A stretch of DNA of 64,000 nucleotides from Limosilactobacillus caecicola (GCF_943192935.1 NZ_CALPCI010000004.1:91704-155703); one strand, 5' to 3'. Counted from the first letter of the stretch, positions 16,756 to 27,130 are shown. Made by a program: numbers and translations. Notes: generated by a model not told the origin, from the letters alone.

Positions 16756-17868
16756 ATGCCAGAAGTCAAACCTTATCGTTACGATATTGTAGGAAGTTTT
16801 CTCCGTCCACAAAAGCTCAAAGAAGCCCGGCAACAATTTGCGAATGGCGAAATTGACCCAGCTGCACTGACCGAAGTTGAAGATCAGTGTATTACGGAAT
16901 TGATTAACCACGAAAAGGAGATTGGTTTGCAGGCCGTCACCGATGGCGAATTCCGACGCAGCTGGTGGCACTTAGACTTTCTGTGGGGCCTCAAAGGCGT
17001 GGCCAAATATGATTACCGGCAAAGCTACAAATTTCACGGTGCGAAAACCCGGACCGACAATGCAGAATTAGCTGGCAAGGTAGCCTATAATCCTGACCAC
17101 CCATTCTTTAAAGCCTTTAAATTTACAAAGCAAGTTGCCGGTGACGATGCAGCCGCTAAGCAAACCATCCCATCACCCACGATGCTCTTCCGCGATAACC
17201 GTTCTGATAATTGGCCCGAATTTTACGACCAACGCGCTGACTACCTGAACGATTTAGCGAAGGCTTATCACCAAACCATTCAACACTTTTATGATTTAGG
17301 TTGTCGCTACTTACAAATTGACGACACCACCTGGGCCTTTTTGATTAGTAAATTAAACGAAACTAAGGACCAACCTGAGGAACATCAAAAATACGTTCAA
17401 CTTGCTGAAGATGCAGTGCAAGTAATTAACGGTGCCCTGGAAGGCCTGCCAGATGATTTGACGGTCACGACCCACATCTGTCGGGGGAACTTTAAGTCAA
17501 CTTTCCTCTTCTCCGGTGGTTACGAACCCGTTGCTAAATACTTAGCACAATTAAATTACGATGGTTTCTTCCTCGAATATGATAGCGAACGCGCTGGTGA
17601 CTTTTCACCACTCGCCACGATCTGGAACAAGCGGTCCAATGTTCGCATTGTCCTCGGGTTGATCACCTCCAAGAATGGTGACCTGGAAGACAAGCAACAA
17701 ATTATCGACCGCATTCATGAAGCTGCTGAACACGTTCCATTGGAAAATCTTTGTTTGAGCCCCCAATGTGGTTTTGCCTCAACCGAAGAAGGAAACGTGC
17801 TCACCGAAGACCAAGAATGGGCCAAGCTCAAGTTGGTCGAAGACATTGCTAAAGAAGTTTGGGATTAA
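16756..17868 (+). CDS. MetE-like homocysteine methyltransferase (YxjG/YxjH family)
   Basis: 370-residue protein equal to the C-terminal catalytic domain of cobalamin-independent methionine synthase. Zn-ligand motifs are present: THICRGN (His and Cys, about residue 237) and SPQCGFAST (Cys, about 335). The N-terminal MetE folate domain is missing, so the methyl donor is unknown. First gene of the Met T-box operon, followed by luxS: homocysteine released by LuxS can be methylated to methionine here. GGAAGGAT precedes the ATG. Confidence 0.88.
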   Translation: MPEVKPYRYDIVGSFLRPQKLKEARQQFANGEIDPAALTEVEDQCITELINHEKEIGLQAVTDGEFRRSWWHLDFLWGLKGVAKYDYRQSYKFHGAKTRTDNAELAGKVAYNPDHPFFKAFKFTKQVAGDDAAAKQTIPSPTMLFRDNRSDNWPEFYDQRADYLNDLAKAYHQTIQHFYDLGCRYLQIDDTTWAFLISKLNETKDQPEEHQKYVQLAEDAVQVINGALEGLPDDLTVTTHICRGNFKSTFLFSGGYEPVAKYLAQLNYDGFFLEYDSERAGDFSPLATIWNKRSNVRIVLGLITSKNGDLEDKQQIIDRIHEAAEHVPLENLCLSPQCGFASTEEGNVLTEDQEWAKLKLVEDIAKEVWD

Positions 17869-17902
17869 TTAATTAGGAATATTAAAAAAGGAGATTTTAA
17901 TT

Positions 17903-18376
17903 ATGGCTAAAGTTGAAAGTTTTACGTTAGATCACACCAAAGTAAAGGCACCTTACGTTCGTTTAATTACTGTGGAAGAAGGACAAAAGGGCGACAAGAT
18001 TAGTAACTACGATTTACGGTTAGTCCAACCAAACGAAAATGCGATCCCTACCGCTGGCTTACACACCATTGAACACTTGTTGGCGGGTCTCCTTCGTGAC
18101 CGTTTAGATGGGGTCATTGATTGTTCCCCATTTGGTTGTCGAACTGGTTTCCACTTAATTACGTGGGGTGAACATTCCACTACCGAAGTGGCCAAAGCAC
18201 TGAAGTCTTCATTAGAAGAAATTGCGTACAAGACAAAGTGGGAAGATGTCCAAGGGACCACCATTGAATCATGTGGTAATTACCGTGATCACTCCCTGTT
18301 CTCCGCCAAGGAATGGTCAAAGAAGATTTTGGACGAAGGGATTTCTGACCAACCATTTGAACGCCACGTAATTTAA
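17903..18376 (+). CDS. luxS: S-ribosylhomocysteine lyase
   Basis: Cleaves S-ribosylhomocysteine to homocysteine and the AI-2 precursor DPD. 157 residues, full length. Metal ligands His54 and His58 in [10 protein letters not shown] and Cys124 in ESCGNYRDH; the catalytic Cys79 lies in SPFGCRTG and Glu57 beside the histidine pair. Placed between a MetE-like enzyme and MetQ in a methionine T-box operon, its main job here is homocysteine recycling. AAAAGGAGA precedes the ATG. Confidence 0.97.
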   Translation: MAKVESFTLDHTKVKAPYVRLITVEEGQKGDKISNYDLRLVQPNENAIPTAGLHTIEHLLAGLLRDRLDGVIDCSPFGCRTGFHLITWGEHSTTEVAKALKSSLEEIAYKTKWEDVQGTTIESCGNYRDHSLFSAKEWSKKILDEGISDQPFERHVI

Positions 18377-18417
18377 ATAGTCACACTATTTGAGCATATT
18401 GGAGAGAGGGTAATGAG

Positions 18418-19284
18418 ATGCGACAGAAACACAAAAAGCGAATTTTATGGTGGATCATTGGGATCATCATTGTGGTGGTGATCGGTGGCGGACTGAGTTT
18501 CGCCGCCAATGGTGGTCAAATTGGTAAAAAAGAAATTACGGTGGGAACCATTGGCCCCGATGTTCAGGTCTGGCAACACATTGCCAAGAGTAAGCAGGCG
18601 AAAAAAGCCGGGTTAAAGATCCGCGTGAAGAGTTTTACCGACCCGGTTTCCTTAAACAAGGCGACCGCCAGTGGTGAAATTGATGTCAACGCCTTCCAAT
18701 CCTGGTCCTACCTGCAAACCTATAATAAGGAAAACAAGACGGCCCAATTAGCCGCTCTCGGAACAACCTACCTGGAACCGATGGGAATCTACTCCGACCG
18801 TTACCATAAATTAAGTGAGATTCCGGACGGTGCCACTGTCGCCATCGCTAATAACCCTGCCAATACTGCCCGTGGCTTATTGCTCTTGCAAAGTGCCGGC
18901 TTGATTAAATTAAAGTCCGGTTTTACGTCAACGAGCGGGACGAACATGATTGCCTCCAATCCCCATCATTTAAAGTTCAAAGAAATTGATGATACCACCG
19001 GACCCCGGGTTTTGAAATCAACGGACCTCGTCCTGATTGGAAATACCATTGCCTTGACCGGTCATTTAAACGTGCTCAAGGATTCGATCTATCACGAAAA
19101 GGTCAACCAAACGACGAAGAACAACATTAACGTGCTGGCCACGGCCAAGAAGAATCGCAACAACAAGACCTACAAGAAATTAGTGACCCTCTACCACAAC
19201 AAGCAAATTCAGGCCTGGATCACTAAGAAGTATCAAGGAACGAAAGTGGAAGTTAATAAACCACTCAGTTACCTGCAAAAATAA
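18418..19284 (+). CDS. metQ: MetQ/NlpA-family methionine-binding protein without lipobox
   Basis: 288-residue substrate-binding protein of the NlpA family (VGTIGPDVQVWQHIAK; EIDVNAFQSWSYLQTYNKEN; IANNPANTARGLLLLQSAGLI). It probably captures methionine for an ABC importer whose permease and ATPase are not adjacent. The N-terminus has a basic patch and one long hydrophobic segment (residues 10-29) but no lipobox cysteine, so it is membrane-anchored by the segment or released, unlike the usual lipoprotein. Third gene of the Met T-box operon; GAGAGGG precedes the ATG. Confidence 0.85.
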   Translation: MRQKHKKRILWWIIGIIIVVVIGGGLSFAANGGQIGKKEITVGTIGPDVQVWQHIAKSKQAKKAGLKIRVKSFTDPVSLNKATASGEIDVNAFQSWSYLQTYNKENKTAQLAALGTTYLEPMGIYSDRYHKLSEIPDGATVAIANNPANTARGLLLLQSAGLIKLKSGFTSTSGTNMIASNPHHLKFKEIDDTTGPRVLKSTDLVLIGNTIALTGHLNVLKDSIYHEKVNQTTKNNINVLATAKKNRNNKTYKKLVTLYHNKQIQAWITKKYQGTKVEVNKPLSYLQK

Positions 19285-19291
19285 TGAAAAC

Positions 19292-19392
19292 GGGAGCGTG
19301 ACAGAAGTCGTTTACGACTTCGTAGTCACGCCCCCGCAAGCAACAATAGGGCTCCAGCATCCGGTAAAACCGAATGCTGGAGCCCATTGTTG
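19292..19392. repeat. Double-hairpin palindromic element (REP-like) / terminator
   Basis: Two consecutive imperfect palindromes after metQ. The first (19292-19335) pairs GGGAGCGTGAC with GTCACGCCCCC around nested GAAGTCGT/ACGACTTC. The second (19341-19392) pairs CAACAATAGGGCTCCAGCAT with its complement. There is no long T run, so it looks more like an intergenic repeat than a simple terminator, though it lies between convergent genes and could end both. Confidence 0.6.
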
Positions 19393-19462
19393 TACTGCGC
19401 TGTTCGTATTAAAGCAATCTTTCAGGGATTATGTCACAGCCCCGTTTGTCTTTTGATCATAA

Positions 19463-20827
19463 TTATTCATGTTGGCCACGTAAAATGTTCAGTCCGGCAA
19501 TTAGCATAACAATTGCCAAACCAACCATCCACATTTGTGCCCGATCAATCATCGTCACTGCTGAGGACGCATTGGCAACCGACGCAGAAACAATTGACAA
19601 ACCAACGGCCCCACCAATTTGGTGAACGGTATTCACCACCCCAGAAGCCGCACCGGCGATATCATCACTGGTATTAGCCACCCCAGCAACGGTCAAAGGA
19701 CTCATAATCAGGCCCTGACCAATGCCAATAAAGACCATTGGTAAGGCTACCCCGAGCCAGTAGCCATGTTGAATGCCAATCACTGCGCCGAGGATTAAGC
19801 CAAAGGTATCAATTAAGGCCCCACCGATCAGGACGGTCGTGTTAGAGAACCTGAAAGTTAACCGCGCAACCAATAATGAAATTCCAAACTGAACTACCGT
19901 CAATGGCAGGAAAGCAATCGCAGCCATCAGTGGGGTAATCCCAAAGACCCGTTGCAGTGCCTGTGGCATAAGGAAGAAGTAAGACATGCTCACTCCCAGC
20001 ATGAAGAACCGGGAAACTAAGGCGCTAGACCGTTGATTATCCTTGAAAATTTCCAGCGGCATTAATGGGTGCTTCGTTTTGGATTCAATGATTACAAAGC
20101 TAATTAAGGCGACGATTGTCACAATGATTGCGGCGCCACGATAGCTTGTCGCATCAATGCTGTAGACCAGTGCACTGAAACCAATAATTGAAGTAATCGT
20201 CCCCCACCAATCAATGCTCGTTTTCACCGCTTGCCCATTAACTGGCTTCACATGCCGGTATGACAACACTAATAGGATGATCCCCATTCCCATATCAAGA
20301 TAAAAGCCATTCCGCCAACTCGAGTAACTGGCAATAATGCCACCAACGATCAAGCCTAGACTGGTCCCAATTCCGGCCGTCGCACCGTAGTAGGCAATCG
20401 CCCGCGTCAACGTTGGTCCAGAATAGTAATCCATTAACAGGGCCAAGGTGGCCGGTGCTAACAATGCGCCCCCAACACCTTGCAAAGCCCGCATGGCGAT
20501 GAGCATGCCTTGATTTGTCGACAGACCAACTAAGAGCGACGCAATGGTGAAAATCCAAAGGCCGGCTAATAAAACAACCCGCCGGTTTAAAATATCCCCA
20601 AGCCGGGCCCCAAATGATAGAAAGCCACCAAAAGTGAGGGCATAGGCATTGCTTACCCACGCAATCATGAGGCTGTTCATATGCATATCACGACTAATTT
20701 GCACCGTACTCGTAAACACGAGTGAATTATTCAATAAAATCAAGAAGTATGAAATCAGCACAATTGGTAAGATGATCCCAAATTTGCCTTGATTTTCGAT
20801 TGTGACGTTTCCCGTTTGCTTTTGCAA
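19463..20827 (-). CDS. MFS drug-efflux-type transporter (DHA2/EmrB-QacA group)
   Basis: 454-residue transporter with about 14 membrane segments. Motif A region GFLSFGARLGDILNRRVV and motif C-like stretch PATLALLMDYYSG are typical of proton-driven multidrug exporters. The start is TTG at 20827 with GGAGG eight bases upstream; no in-frame ATG fits. It is transcribed away from a LysR gene, its probable regulator. Substrate unknown. Confidence 0.83.
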   Translation of the reverse strand: MQKQTGNVTIENQGKFGIILPIVLISYFLILLNNSLVFTSTVQISRDMHMNSLMIAWVSNAYALTFGGFLSFGARLGDILNRRVVLLAGLWIFTIASLLVGLSTNQGMLIAMRALQGVGGALLAPATLALLMDYYSGPTLTRAIAYYGATAGIGTSLGLIVGGIIASYSSWRNGFYLDMGMGIILLVLSYRHVKPVNGQAVKTSIDWWGTITSIIGFSALVYSIDATSYRGAAIIVTIVALISFVIIESKTKHPLMPLEIFKDNQRSSALVSRFFMLGVSMSYFFLMPQALQRVFGITPLMAAIAFLPLTVVQFGISLLVARLTFRFSNTTVLIGGALIDTFGLILGAVIGIQHGYWLGVALPMVFIGIGQGLIMSPLTVAGVANTSDDIAGAASGVVNTVHQIGGAVGLSIVSASVANASSAVTMIDRAQMWMVGLAIVMLIAGLNILRGQHE

Positions 20828-20947
20828 TGTTCATTCCTCCCTTGAATGATTTAATGATTGCTTTTAATTGTAGGGAGAAACTGTCACCTTGAAAATTACT
20901 AGTTAACTATGGTAGATTACGTGTGACGTAAGCTAGGGGGGTGCATC

Positions 20948-21832
20948 ATGATCGACAATTATTTATTAGAATACCTCGTTGCCTTTGCACAAACTGGCAC
21001 CATCGCTGGTGTCGCAGAACAATTAAGCGTCACCCAACCAACCGTTAGTCGTGGTCTCAAGAAACTGGAAGCACTCCTCGGGGTAACGCTCTTTGACCGC
21101 CAGCCACAAAAAATCACCTTGAACGCGACCGGGCAATTTGCTGCGCAGCGGGCTGCTGAAATCTTAGCTAGTCAGCAGGAATTCCAACAGGCCATCCAGC
21201 ATTTTGCTAAGCAAAACCAGTTGCTACGCGTGGCGGCCACGTTTCCTGGGCCACTGCTCTTGTTAAAGCAGTTGTCTGGACAACTGAACCGGCAATTATC
21301 AATCAACACCACACCACTCACTGTTGATGAATGGCCACCATTATTACTGAACCACCATTATGGCTTGATCTTCAGCAGTCAGGAAATACAGACGGACGCA
21401 ATCGAATCGCGTTATCTCGGCAATGAACGACTAATGATCAAGATTACTAAATACAACCGCTTGTTTGAGCGGTCAACCGTCAATTTTAACGATTTAAACG
21501 GTCATGAATTCATCGTCGCGGGCCAAACCGGGGAATGGCAGACGATTATCGAACGGGAGATTCCGCACGCCCAGTTTCTGTACCAAAGTCAATCCGAAGC
21601 AATGCAAGAATTGATCCAACATTCTAACTTTCCCATTTTTAAAACTAACATTACGCATTACTTAGAACAACAGGATGGTCGGCACGATCGCAAAAGAAAA
21701 ATCATCCCCATCCAAGATTCCAAGGCGATCCTACCGATTTACGGTAGTTATTTAAAAACGACCCGGGCAACTGTTAAACCGGTTCTTGACCAACTCGCGG
21801 CTGATTTGGCACAAATTGATTCGGCAAAATAA
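20948..21832 (+). CDS. LysR-family regulator
   Basis: 294 residues. N-terminal winged helix (VAFAQTGTIAGVAEQLSVTQPTVSRGLKKLEALLGVTLFDRQPQ) and a periplasmic-binding-like sensor domain. Divergent from the MFS gene with a 120-base gap; it likely controls that pump. TAGGGGGG precedes the ATG. Confidence 0.88.
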   Translation: MIDNYLLEYLVAFAQTGTIAGVAEQLSVTQPTVSRGLKKLEALLGVTLFDRQPQKITLNATGQFAAQRAAEILASQQEFQQAIQHFAKQNQLLRVAATFPGPLLLLKQLSGQLNRQLSINTTPLTVDEWPPLLLNHHYGLIFSSQEIQTDAIESRYLGNERLMIKITKYNRLFERSTVNFNDLNGHEFIVAGQTGEWQTIIEREIPHAQFLYQSQSEAMQELIQHSNFPIFKTNITHYLEQQDGRHDRKRKIIPIQDSKAILPIYGSYLKTTRATVKPVLDQLAADLAQIDSAK

Positions 21833-21855
21833 TAGTTAATAAATCGGCTCCTTTT

Positions 21856-21908
21856 TGTTGACAGGCAACATAAAACGTAGTATTCTCCATTTATGTTGAT
21901 AAGCAACA
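21856..21908 (+). promoter_or_regulatory. Azoreductase-operon promoter with two identical operators
   Basis: TTGACA (21858-21863), 17-base spacer, TATTCT (21881-21886). Two palindromes of form TGTTG-N5-CAACA lie at 21856-21870 (over the -35) and 21894-21908 (past the start point). They are probable sites for the MarR protein encoded in the operon. Confidence 0.75.
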
Positions 21909-21929
21909 ATATTAAAAGGAGAAATACTT

Positions 21930-22559
21930 ATGACCAAATTATTAGTAATTCAAGCGCACCCGCATACCGAAAATAGCCTTTCATTAACCGTTGGTAAGAC
22001 CTTCATCGATACTTATCGTCAGGCCCACCCAGACGATGAAATTATTATCCGCGACCTTTACACACAAAGCGTGCCGCCACTTAATGATGTGACCATCAAC
22101 GCTTGGAAAAAGGAAAAGTACGGGTTACCAATGAACGCCGAGGAGCAACAGCTACTCGCTGAACATATGAAGTGGTTGAACGAATTTATCGAAGCAGACA
22201 AGTACGTGTTCATTAACCCAATGTACAACGGTTTTTTACCTGCCGAAATGAAACAATACATCGACCTAACGGTAGTGCCACGAAAGACATTCCGCTACAC
22301 ATCGAATGGCCCTGTCGGTTTACTGACTGGTAAAAAGGCTCTTCACATTCAGGCAGCCGGAAGTGTTTATCACCATGGGGATGCCAAATTAGCAGCCAAC
22401 GACCTAGGTGATCTCTACCTCACAAGTGTGTTAAAATCATTTGGTGTAACAGATGTTCAACAAATCTTTATTGAAGGAGCCGACGCCCACCGTGACCAAC
22501 GTCAAAACATCTTAGAGGCAGCCATTGAGAAAGCTCGTCAGGTGGCGCAAACCTTCTAA
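21930..22559 (+). CDS. azoR: FMN-dependent NADH-azoreductase / quinone reductase (AzoR family)
   Basis: 209-residue flavodoxin-like oxidoreductase that reduces quinones or azo compounds with NADH. It starts MTKLLVIQAHPHTENSLS, with the flavin-contact PMYNGFLPAEMKQYID and an AAGSVYHHGD loop. First gene of an operon with MarR and a membrane protein. AAAAGGAGAAA precedes the ATG. Likely induced by electrophiles or quinones through MarR. Confidence 0.88.
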   Translation: MTKLLVIQAHPHTENSLSLTVGKTFIDTYRQAHPDDEIIIRDLYTQSVPPLNDVTINAWKKEKYGLPMNAEEQQLLAEHMKWLNEFIEADKYVFINPMYNGFLPAEMKQYIDLTVVPRKTFRYTSNGPVGLLTGKKALHIQAAGSVYHHGDAKLAANDLGDLYLTSVLKSFGVTDVQQIFIEGADAHRDQRQNILEAAIEKARQVAQTF

Positions 22560-22581
22560 TATTAATAGTGAGGCAACCAAC

Positions 22582-23073
22582 ATGGGTATTCATCCGCAAG
22601 ACGATCTTTTTACATTACTCCGCCAAGTTCGAACTAACCAAAGCGATACTGGCTCTCAGGAACAAAAATGGATCATTAACCACCTTAGCGATCCAAAATT
22701 GCGGGCCATGGTCCCTCACCTCTCAATCATCGCCCTCCATATTCTTTCCGCACTGCAAACACAAAATGTGCAAACGGGAATCGCCCTCGCTGAATCATTG
22801 GGGGTAACCCGCGGTGGAATAACCCGGGCAGCTAAAAAGTTATTGCAGTACGGTTTAGTTACCACAGAAAAGCTTCCTAATAATCAAAAAAATATTTACT
22901 ACCAACTCTCCCCTCAAGGACGGACGATTGCCCAAGTACACGATCAAATGCATCAAACGTTGGAACAGCGTTTTGCAGACAAAATCAATGCGAAGTATTC
23001 GGCCGCTGAGCTCAAAATCGTTACTAGTTTTTTAAACGACGTTATTAAAATTGAAAGCAATATTCTAAATTAA
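22582..23073 (+). CDS. MarR-family regulator
   Basis: 163 residues with a winged helix (LAESLGVTRGGITRAAKKLLQYGLVTTEKLPNNQKNIYYQLSPQGR). The start at 22582 is taken because GTGAGG lies in front; an earlier in-frame ATG overlaps azoR. It most likely binds the twin TGTTG-N5-CAACA sites of its own promoter. One Cys-free N-terminal arm, so direct thiol sensing is not evident. Confidence 0.85.
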   Translation: MGIHPQDDLFTLLRQVRTNQSDTGSQEQKWIINHLSDPKLRAMVPHLSIIALHILSALQTQNVQTGIALAESLGVTRGGITRAAKKLLQYGLVTTEKLPNNQKNIYYQLSPQGRTIAQVHDQMHQTLEQRFADKINAKYSAAELKIVTSFLNDVIKIESNILN

Positions 23074-23084
23074 GAGGGGTTACG

Positions 23085-24401
23085 ATGGCAGCAAAACTTA
23101 GTAAATTTAATGGCATCTTCAGCATTATCATTAACGTAGTGCCATTTCTGATCTTCCCAATTTTAATCACCCAACACGGTGACGTCTTCACCAATATCAT
23201 ACCGTACGCGATCTATTACGCTTTTCGTCGTTCGGCCTTAATTCTCTTTCGGGACTGGGAGCATCAGGCTGATCAGCTCGGTTGGCTTGGGCTGATCGCC
23301 GGGGTAGTTGGCTACGGTTTGGGGGTGTTTGGCCAGTTAACCCCCTTATTCTGGGATCTAGCTGGTGCGGGCGCCGGGATTGCATCGGTTCTATATTCAA
23401 AAGCACTTAGTCAAGCCAAACGCTTGTCCAACCGACAACCTCGTCAGCCGGTTCAATCAAAAACGGGGCATGGTACCCAACTCATTTCTCTGTTGGGAGT
23501 CATGATCTTGCTTGGCATCATTGCCATCCTAAAGATCCCCACAGTTAACTTTGCTCTGATGTTAATTATTTCCGTGCTGGCCCTGATTGGGTATTCGACA
23601 CGGCCATTTCAAATCACCCGACCATCCCACCTCCACTGGGCCAATTACGGATTAGGGATCCTGTTGCTCTTCTCGATGATGTTAATCGCGATTGGTCGTC
23701 AGCAAGGCATTGGCCAACCGATCATTTGGGGCCTCGCACTCCTCTTGGTTTTCCTCATCGTGATGATCATACTATTAGCCATTAACTGGTACAATAACCA
23801 ATCGTCAACGAAGGGCTTTCGCCTCCGCTCAATGCTTTACGGAGCGTGCGCACAATACTGGACAATGTACAGTACCGTGTTTATTGGCGCCATTTATGGG
23901 GTCAAGCTCTATTATTGGGTTATCGTCGCTTATCTGGCGGCCATTTTATTTGGTGGGTTAGTGACGAAGTTGATCTACCGCCTGTTACCGCTGAGTCGGT
24001 TGCACATTAACGTTTTGATGATCGCTTTAGGAATCCTCATGACCTTTTGGTTGCCATCCTACTTTGTGGGGGTCTTTTTCATCCGCAGTTTTGCTAACCG
24101 TGAACAAAATAACACGATTGACCTTTATGAACAGACAACCCATAACTATACGACCTCTTATCTAATCAACTATTACTATTCGATTGCCGCTGGCTTGGTT
24201 TCACAACTAGTAATGTGGGGAAGCCTCCTCTTCTTTGCCAAAGATACTGGTTTAAGTAAGGTGCTCAGTGCTTTCACCTTTAAAACCGTCACTGGCCAAG
24301 AGAGTCATGCCATCACTATGACCCATGCAACCCTCGCCTGCTACATGTTACTGTTTATCGCTTATTTATTACTAACTGCTAAAAAGCAAGATGCCGATTA
24401 A
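23085..24401 (+). CDS. Polytopic membrane protein, MFS-like, unknown substrate
   Basis: 438 residues with about 12 hydrophobic segments. I do not recognise the family with certainty; the layout (two halves, conserved [12 protein letters not shown] early, [19 protein letters not shown] loop late) is transporter-like. Third gene of the azoR-marR operon, 11 bases after marR, so it may export the compound sensed by MarR. Its last codons lie in the left arm of a perfect hairpin shared with argH. Confidence 0.6.
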   Translation: MAAKLSKFNGIFSIIINVVPFLIFPILITQHGDVFTNIIPYAIYYAFRRSALILFRDWEHQADQLGWLGLIAGVVGYGLGVFGQLTPLFWDLAGAGAGIASVLYSKALSQAKRLSNRQPRQPVQSKTGHGTQLISLLGVMILLGIIAILKIPTVNFALMLIISVLALIGYSTRPFQITRPSHLHWANYGLGILLLFSMMLIAIGRQQGIGQPIIWGLALLLVFLIVMIILLAINWYNNQSSTKGFRLRSMLYGACAQYWTMYSTVFIGAIYGVKLYYWVIVAYLAAILFGGLVTKLIYRLLPLSRLHINVLMIALGILMTFWLPSYFVGVFFIRSFANREQNNTIDLYEQTTHNYTTSYLINYYYSIAAGLVSQLVMWGSLLFFAKDTGLSKVLSAFTFKTVTGQESHAITMTHATLACYMLLFIAYLLLTAKKQDAD

Positions 24402-24421
24402 TCTTCGGCATCTTGCTTTTT
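24381..24421. terminator. Bidirectional terminator lying inside both converging genes
   Basis: 17-bp perfect stem AAAAAGCAAGATGCCGA (24381-24397) / its complement (24405-24421) with a 7-base loop. Each arm codes the C-terminus of one gene; the two stop codons overlap in the loop. Confidence 0.9.
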
Positions 24422-25795
24422 TAAGATTGCTTTGGCATGTTGAATTTGTTTTTGGACTTGATCAAAACCGGTTCCCCCGAGTGAGTGCCGCCGTTGCACA
24501 GCGACCGTCGGTTTGAGAACTTCATACACTGTTTCGTCAATTTGCGGGTTAATCTGTTGGTACTGTTCAAACGGAATGTCTGCCAAGTCCACCCCCGTCT
24601 TTAATCCCTTTAAAACCAGTTCACCAACGATTTCGTGGGCTTTTCGGAATGGGATTCCCTTAGTCGCAAGGTAATCGGCCAGTTCGGTGGCGTTCGAAAA
24701 ATCATGTTGGGTGGCGTACGCCATCTGATCTTTCTTGACCTGCAGGGTTTTGATCATCCCAGTCATCATTTTCAAGCAAGGCAAGATCGTCTTGACCGCG
24801 TCAAAAACCCCTTCCTTATCCTCTTGCATATCCTTGTTATAGGCCAATGGAAGTCCCTTCATTACCGTTAGTAATCCCATCAGATCGCCGTAAACTCGCC
24901 CGGTCTTGCCCCGAATCAGTTCGGCTATATCCGGATTCTTCTTTTGAGGCATGATCGAACTCCCCGTAGAGTACGCATCAGATAATTCGAGATAACCAAA
25001 TTCATAACTGCACCAATAGATAATTTCCTCAGCCAAACGCGACAGGTGCATCATTAAAATGCTGGCGTTGCTTAGAAATTCTAAGGCAAAATCACGGTCA
25101 GAAACGGCATCGAGGGAATTGGCATAGGGGTGGTCAAATCCCAGGAGGTCACTCGTCAGTTGACGATCAATTGGGAAGGTGGTTCCTGCTAATGCCGCTG
25201 CTCCTAATGGTGAAATGCTGGTGTGTTGCTGATTAAACTGAAACCGTTCCACATCCCGCTGAAACATTTGAAAATAGGCCATTAAATAGTGGCCATATGA
25301 AATGGGTTGAGCGTGTTGCATATGGGTATAACCCGGCATGATCGTTTCGACATTGGCTTCAGCTTGCTGAACTAAAGCGCCTTGTAGGGCTTTGAGTTGC
25401 TTAATCACGAGTGGTAACCGTTCCTTGACGTAGAGGTGAAAATCAGTCGCTACCTGGTCATTCCGACTCCGTCCCGTGTGTAACTTACCCGCCACCGGGC
25501 CAATTTCGGCGGTTAAGAGGGCTTCAATATTCATATGAATATCCTCATTTTCAACCGTAAAATGTAATTCCCCGGCCGCCAATTTGTTTTGCAGGTTTTC
25601 GAGTCCGGCAATAATCTGGTCAGCATCATCTGATGCTAGAATTCCCGTTTGCTTAAGCATCTTCACGTGGGCTAAGGATCCCATGATGTCTTCATTAGCC
25701 ATTTCCTGGTCAAAAGAAATTGACGCCCCAAATTCGTCAATGGATTGGTCGCCGGCTTGTTCAAACCGACCACCCCACATTTTTTTAATCGGCAT
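24398..25795 (-). CDS. argH: Argininosuccinate lyase
   Basis: Splits argininosuccinate to arginine and fumarate. 465 residues, full length, with the fumarase/aspartase signature [15 protein letters not shown] at about residue 280 and [24 protein letters not shown] motifs. The ATG at 25795 overlaps the argG end by 11 bases and has AAAGGGG upstream, so the pair is translationally linked. Last step of arginine synthesis. Confidence 0.96.
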   Translation of the reverse strand: MPIKKMWGGRFEQAGDQSIDEFGASISFDQEMANEDIMGSLAHVKMLKQTGILASDDADQIIAGLENLQNKLAAGELHFTVENEDIHMNIEALLTAEIGPVAGKLHTGRSRNDQVATDFHLYVKERLPLVIKQLKALQGALVQQAEANVETIMPGYTHMQHAQPISYGHYLMAYFQMFQRDVERFQFNQQHTSISPLGAAALAGTTFPIDRQLTSDLLGFDHPYANSLDAVSDRDFALEFLSNASILMMHLSRLAEEIIYWCSYEFGYLELSDAYSTGSSIMPQKKNPDIAELIRGKTGRVYGDLMGLLTVMKGLPLAYNKDMQEDKEGVFDAVKTILPCLKMMTGMIKTLQVKKDQMAYATQHDFSNATELADYLATKGIPFRKAHEIVGELVLKGLKTGVDLADIPFEQYQQINPQIDETVYEVLKPTVAVQRRHSLGGTGFDQVQKQIQHAKAILKKQDAED

Positions 25796-27017
25796 GCGTA
25801 ACCGCCCCTTTCTTACCCTGGGCCGCCTTGTTTTGGACTTGTGCATAGACCTTACCTGGTAATTCCCAAAGTTTGATAAACCCGGTAGCCGCTTCCTGAT
25901 CAAATTCATCCGCCGACGTGTAGGTGGCCAAATTCTTGTCATAGAGTGAATTTGGTGACTTCCGACCTTCACAAATCACGTTGCCCTTAAACAATTTGAC
26001 CCGAACGACACCATTAACGTCCGTTTGTGTTTCTTTGATAAAGACGATGAGGGCCTTCATCAGTGGTGAAAACCACAGACCGTTGTAAATAATTTCGCTC
26101 ATCTTTTGTTCCAGTACCGGTTTAAAATGGACAACTTCCCGTTCCAGCGTCAGATCTTCCAGATCCTTATGCGCTGCTAATAGCACCGTAGCGGCCGGGC
26201 ATTCGTAGATTTCCCGGGACTTAATGCCGACTAACCGGTTTTCAACATGATCAATCCGGCCAATCCCGTTTTCACCAGCCAGCTGGTCCAATTGCATGAT
26301 CAACTGGTCGAGTGGTAACTCTTCGCCGTTGATTGCAGTTGGAACGCCCGCTTCAAAAGTGATTTCTAACGTTGTTGGCGTGTCTGGAGTCTCTTCAATT
26401 GGCTTAGTCCGTTCATAGGCGTCTTCCGGAGCAGCAACCCATGGATCTTCGAGAAGGCCGCATTCATTCGCCCGTCCCCAAAGGTTTTGGTCAATTGAAT
26501 ACGGACTAGCTTGGGTGATGGGGACCGGAATACCATTGTCTTTAGCGTATTGAATTTCTTCCTCCCGCGACCAGTGCCAATCCCGGATGGGATCCTCAAT
26601 CTTCATGTCTGGTGCTAACGCATGAATTCCCGCTTCAAACCGGACTTGGTCATTACCCTTGCCAGTACAGCCATGGGCAATGGCGGTCGCCCCATATTTC
26701 TTCGCCACCGCGACTAACTTTTGGACAATCAAAGGACGAGACAGCGCTGATACCAACGGATACTTTTGCTCATACATTGCATGTGCTTGTAAGGCCGGCA
26801 AAACAAAGTGTTCAGCAAAATCTAGCTTGGCATCCACCACGACTGATTCCACTGCCCCAACTTCCAGTGCCTTGGCCTTGATTGCTTCAAGGTCCAACCC
26901 TTCGCCGACGTCAATGCAGCAAGCAATGACGTCGTAGCCCTTGTTTTTTAACCACGCGATAGCTACTGAAGTATCCAAACCACCTGAATATGCTAATACG
27001 ATTTTCTCTTTACTCAC
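25785..27017 (-). CDS. argG: Argininosuccinate synthase
   Basis: ATP-dependent joining of citrulline and aspartate. 410 residues; N-terminal PP-loop ATPase [15 protein letters not shown], then [19 protein letters not shown] and [26 protein letters not shown] region precedes the ATG. First gene of argGH; no carbamoyl-phosphate or ornithine genes are in the window, so citrulline must come from elsewhere. Confidence 0.96.
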   Translation of the reverse strand: MSKEKIVLAYSGGLDTSVAIAWLKNKGYDVIACCIDVGEGLDLEAIKAKALEVGAVESVVVDAKLDFAEHFVLPALQAHAMYEQKYPLVSALSRPLIVQKLVAVAKKYGATAIAHGCTGKGNDQVRFEAGIHALAPDMKIEDPIRDWHWSREEEIQYAKDNGIPVPITQASPYSIDQNLWGRANECGLLEDPWVAAPEDAYERTKPIEETPDTPTTLEITFEAGVPTAINGEELPLDQLIMQLDQLAGENGIGRIDHVENRLVGIKSREIYECPAATVLLAAHKDLEDLTLEREVVHFKPVLEQKMSEIIYNGLWFSPLMKALIVFIKETQTDVNGVVRVKLFKGNVICEGRKSPNSLYDKNLATYTSADEFDQEAATGFIKLWELPGKVYAQVQNKAAQGKKGAVTHAD

Positions 27018-27058
27018 GATCTCGTCCTCCGTAGTTAATATTTATTAATCAATTGGGT

Positions 27059-27130
27059 ATAATATACGTCTTGCTTGAATAAATATCTAGTGAATTCGCA
27101 TATTTTTCATAATTTTCGCATATTCATTGA
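27059..27130 (-). promoter_or_regulatory. argGH promoter region with possible ArgR boxes
   Basis: A TATTAT -10-like box lies near 27059-27064 on the minus strand with only a weak -35. Upstream are AT-rich imperfect palindromes (GAATTCGCATATTTTTCATAAT, then GCATATTCATTGAATT) of the type bound by ArgR/AhrC. Assigned on similarity of pattern only. Confidence 0.4.

Noticed and set aside
19431..19625. Small plus-strand frame after the double hairpin
   Set aside because: It is antisense to the MFS gene and lacks a ribosome site.
25796..25972. N-terminal extension of ArgH
   Set aside because: It lies inside argG in another frame; ArgH proteins start at the MWGGRF region.
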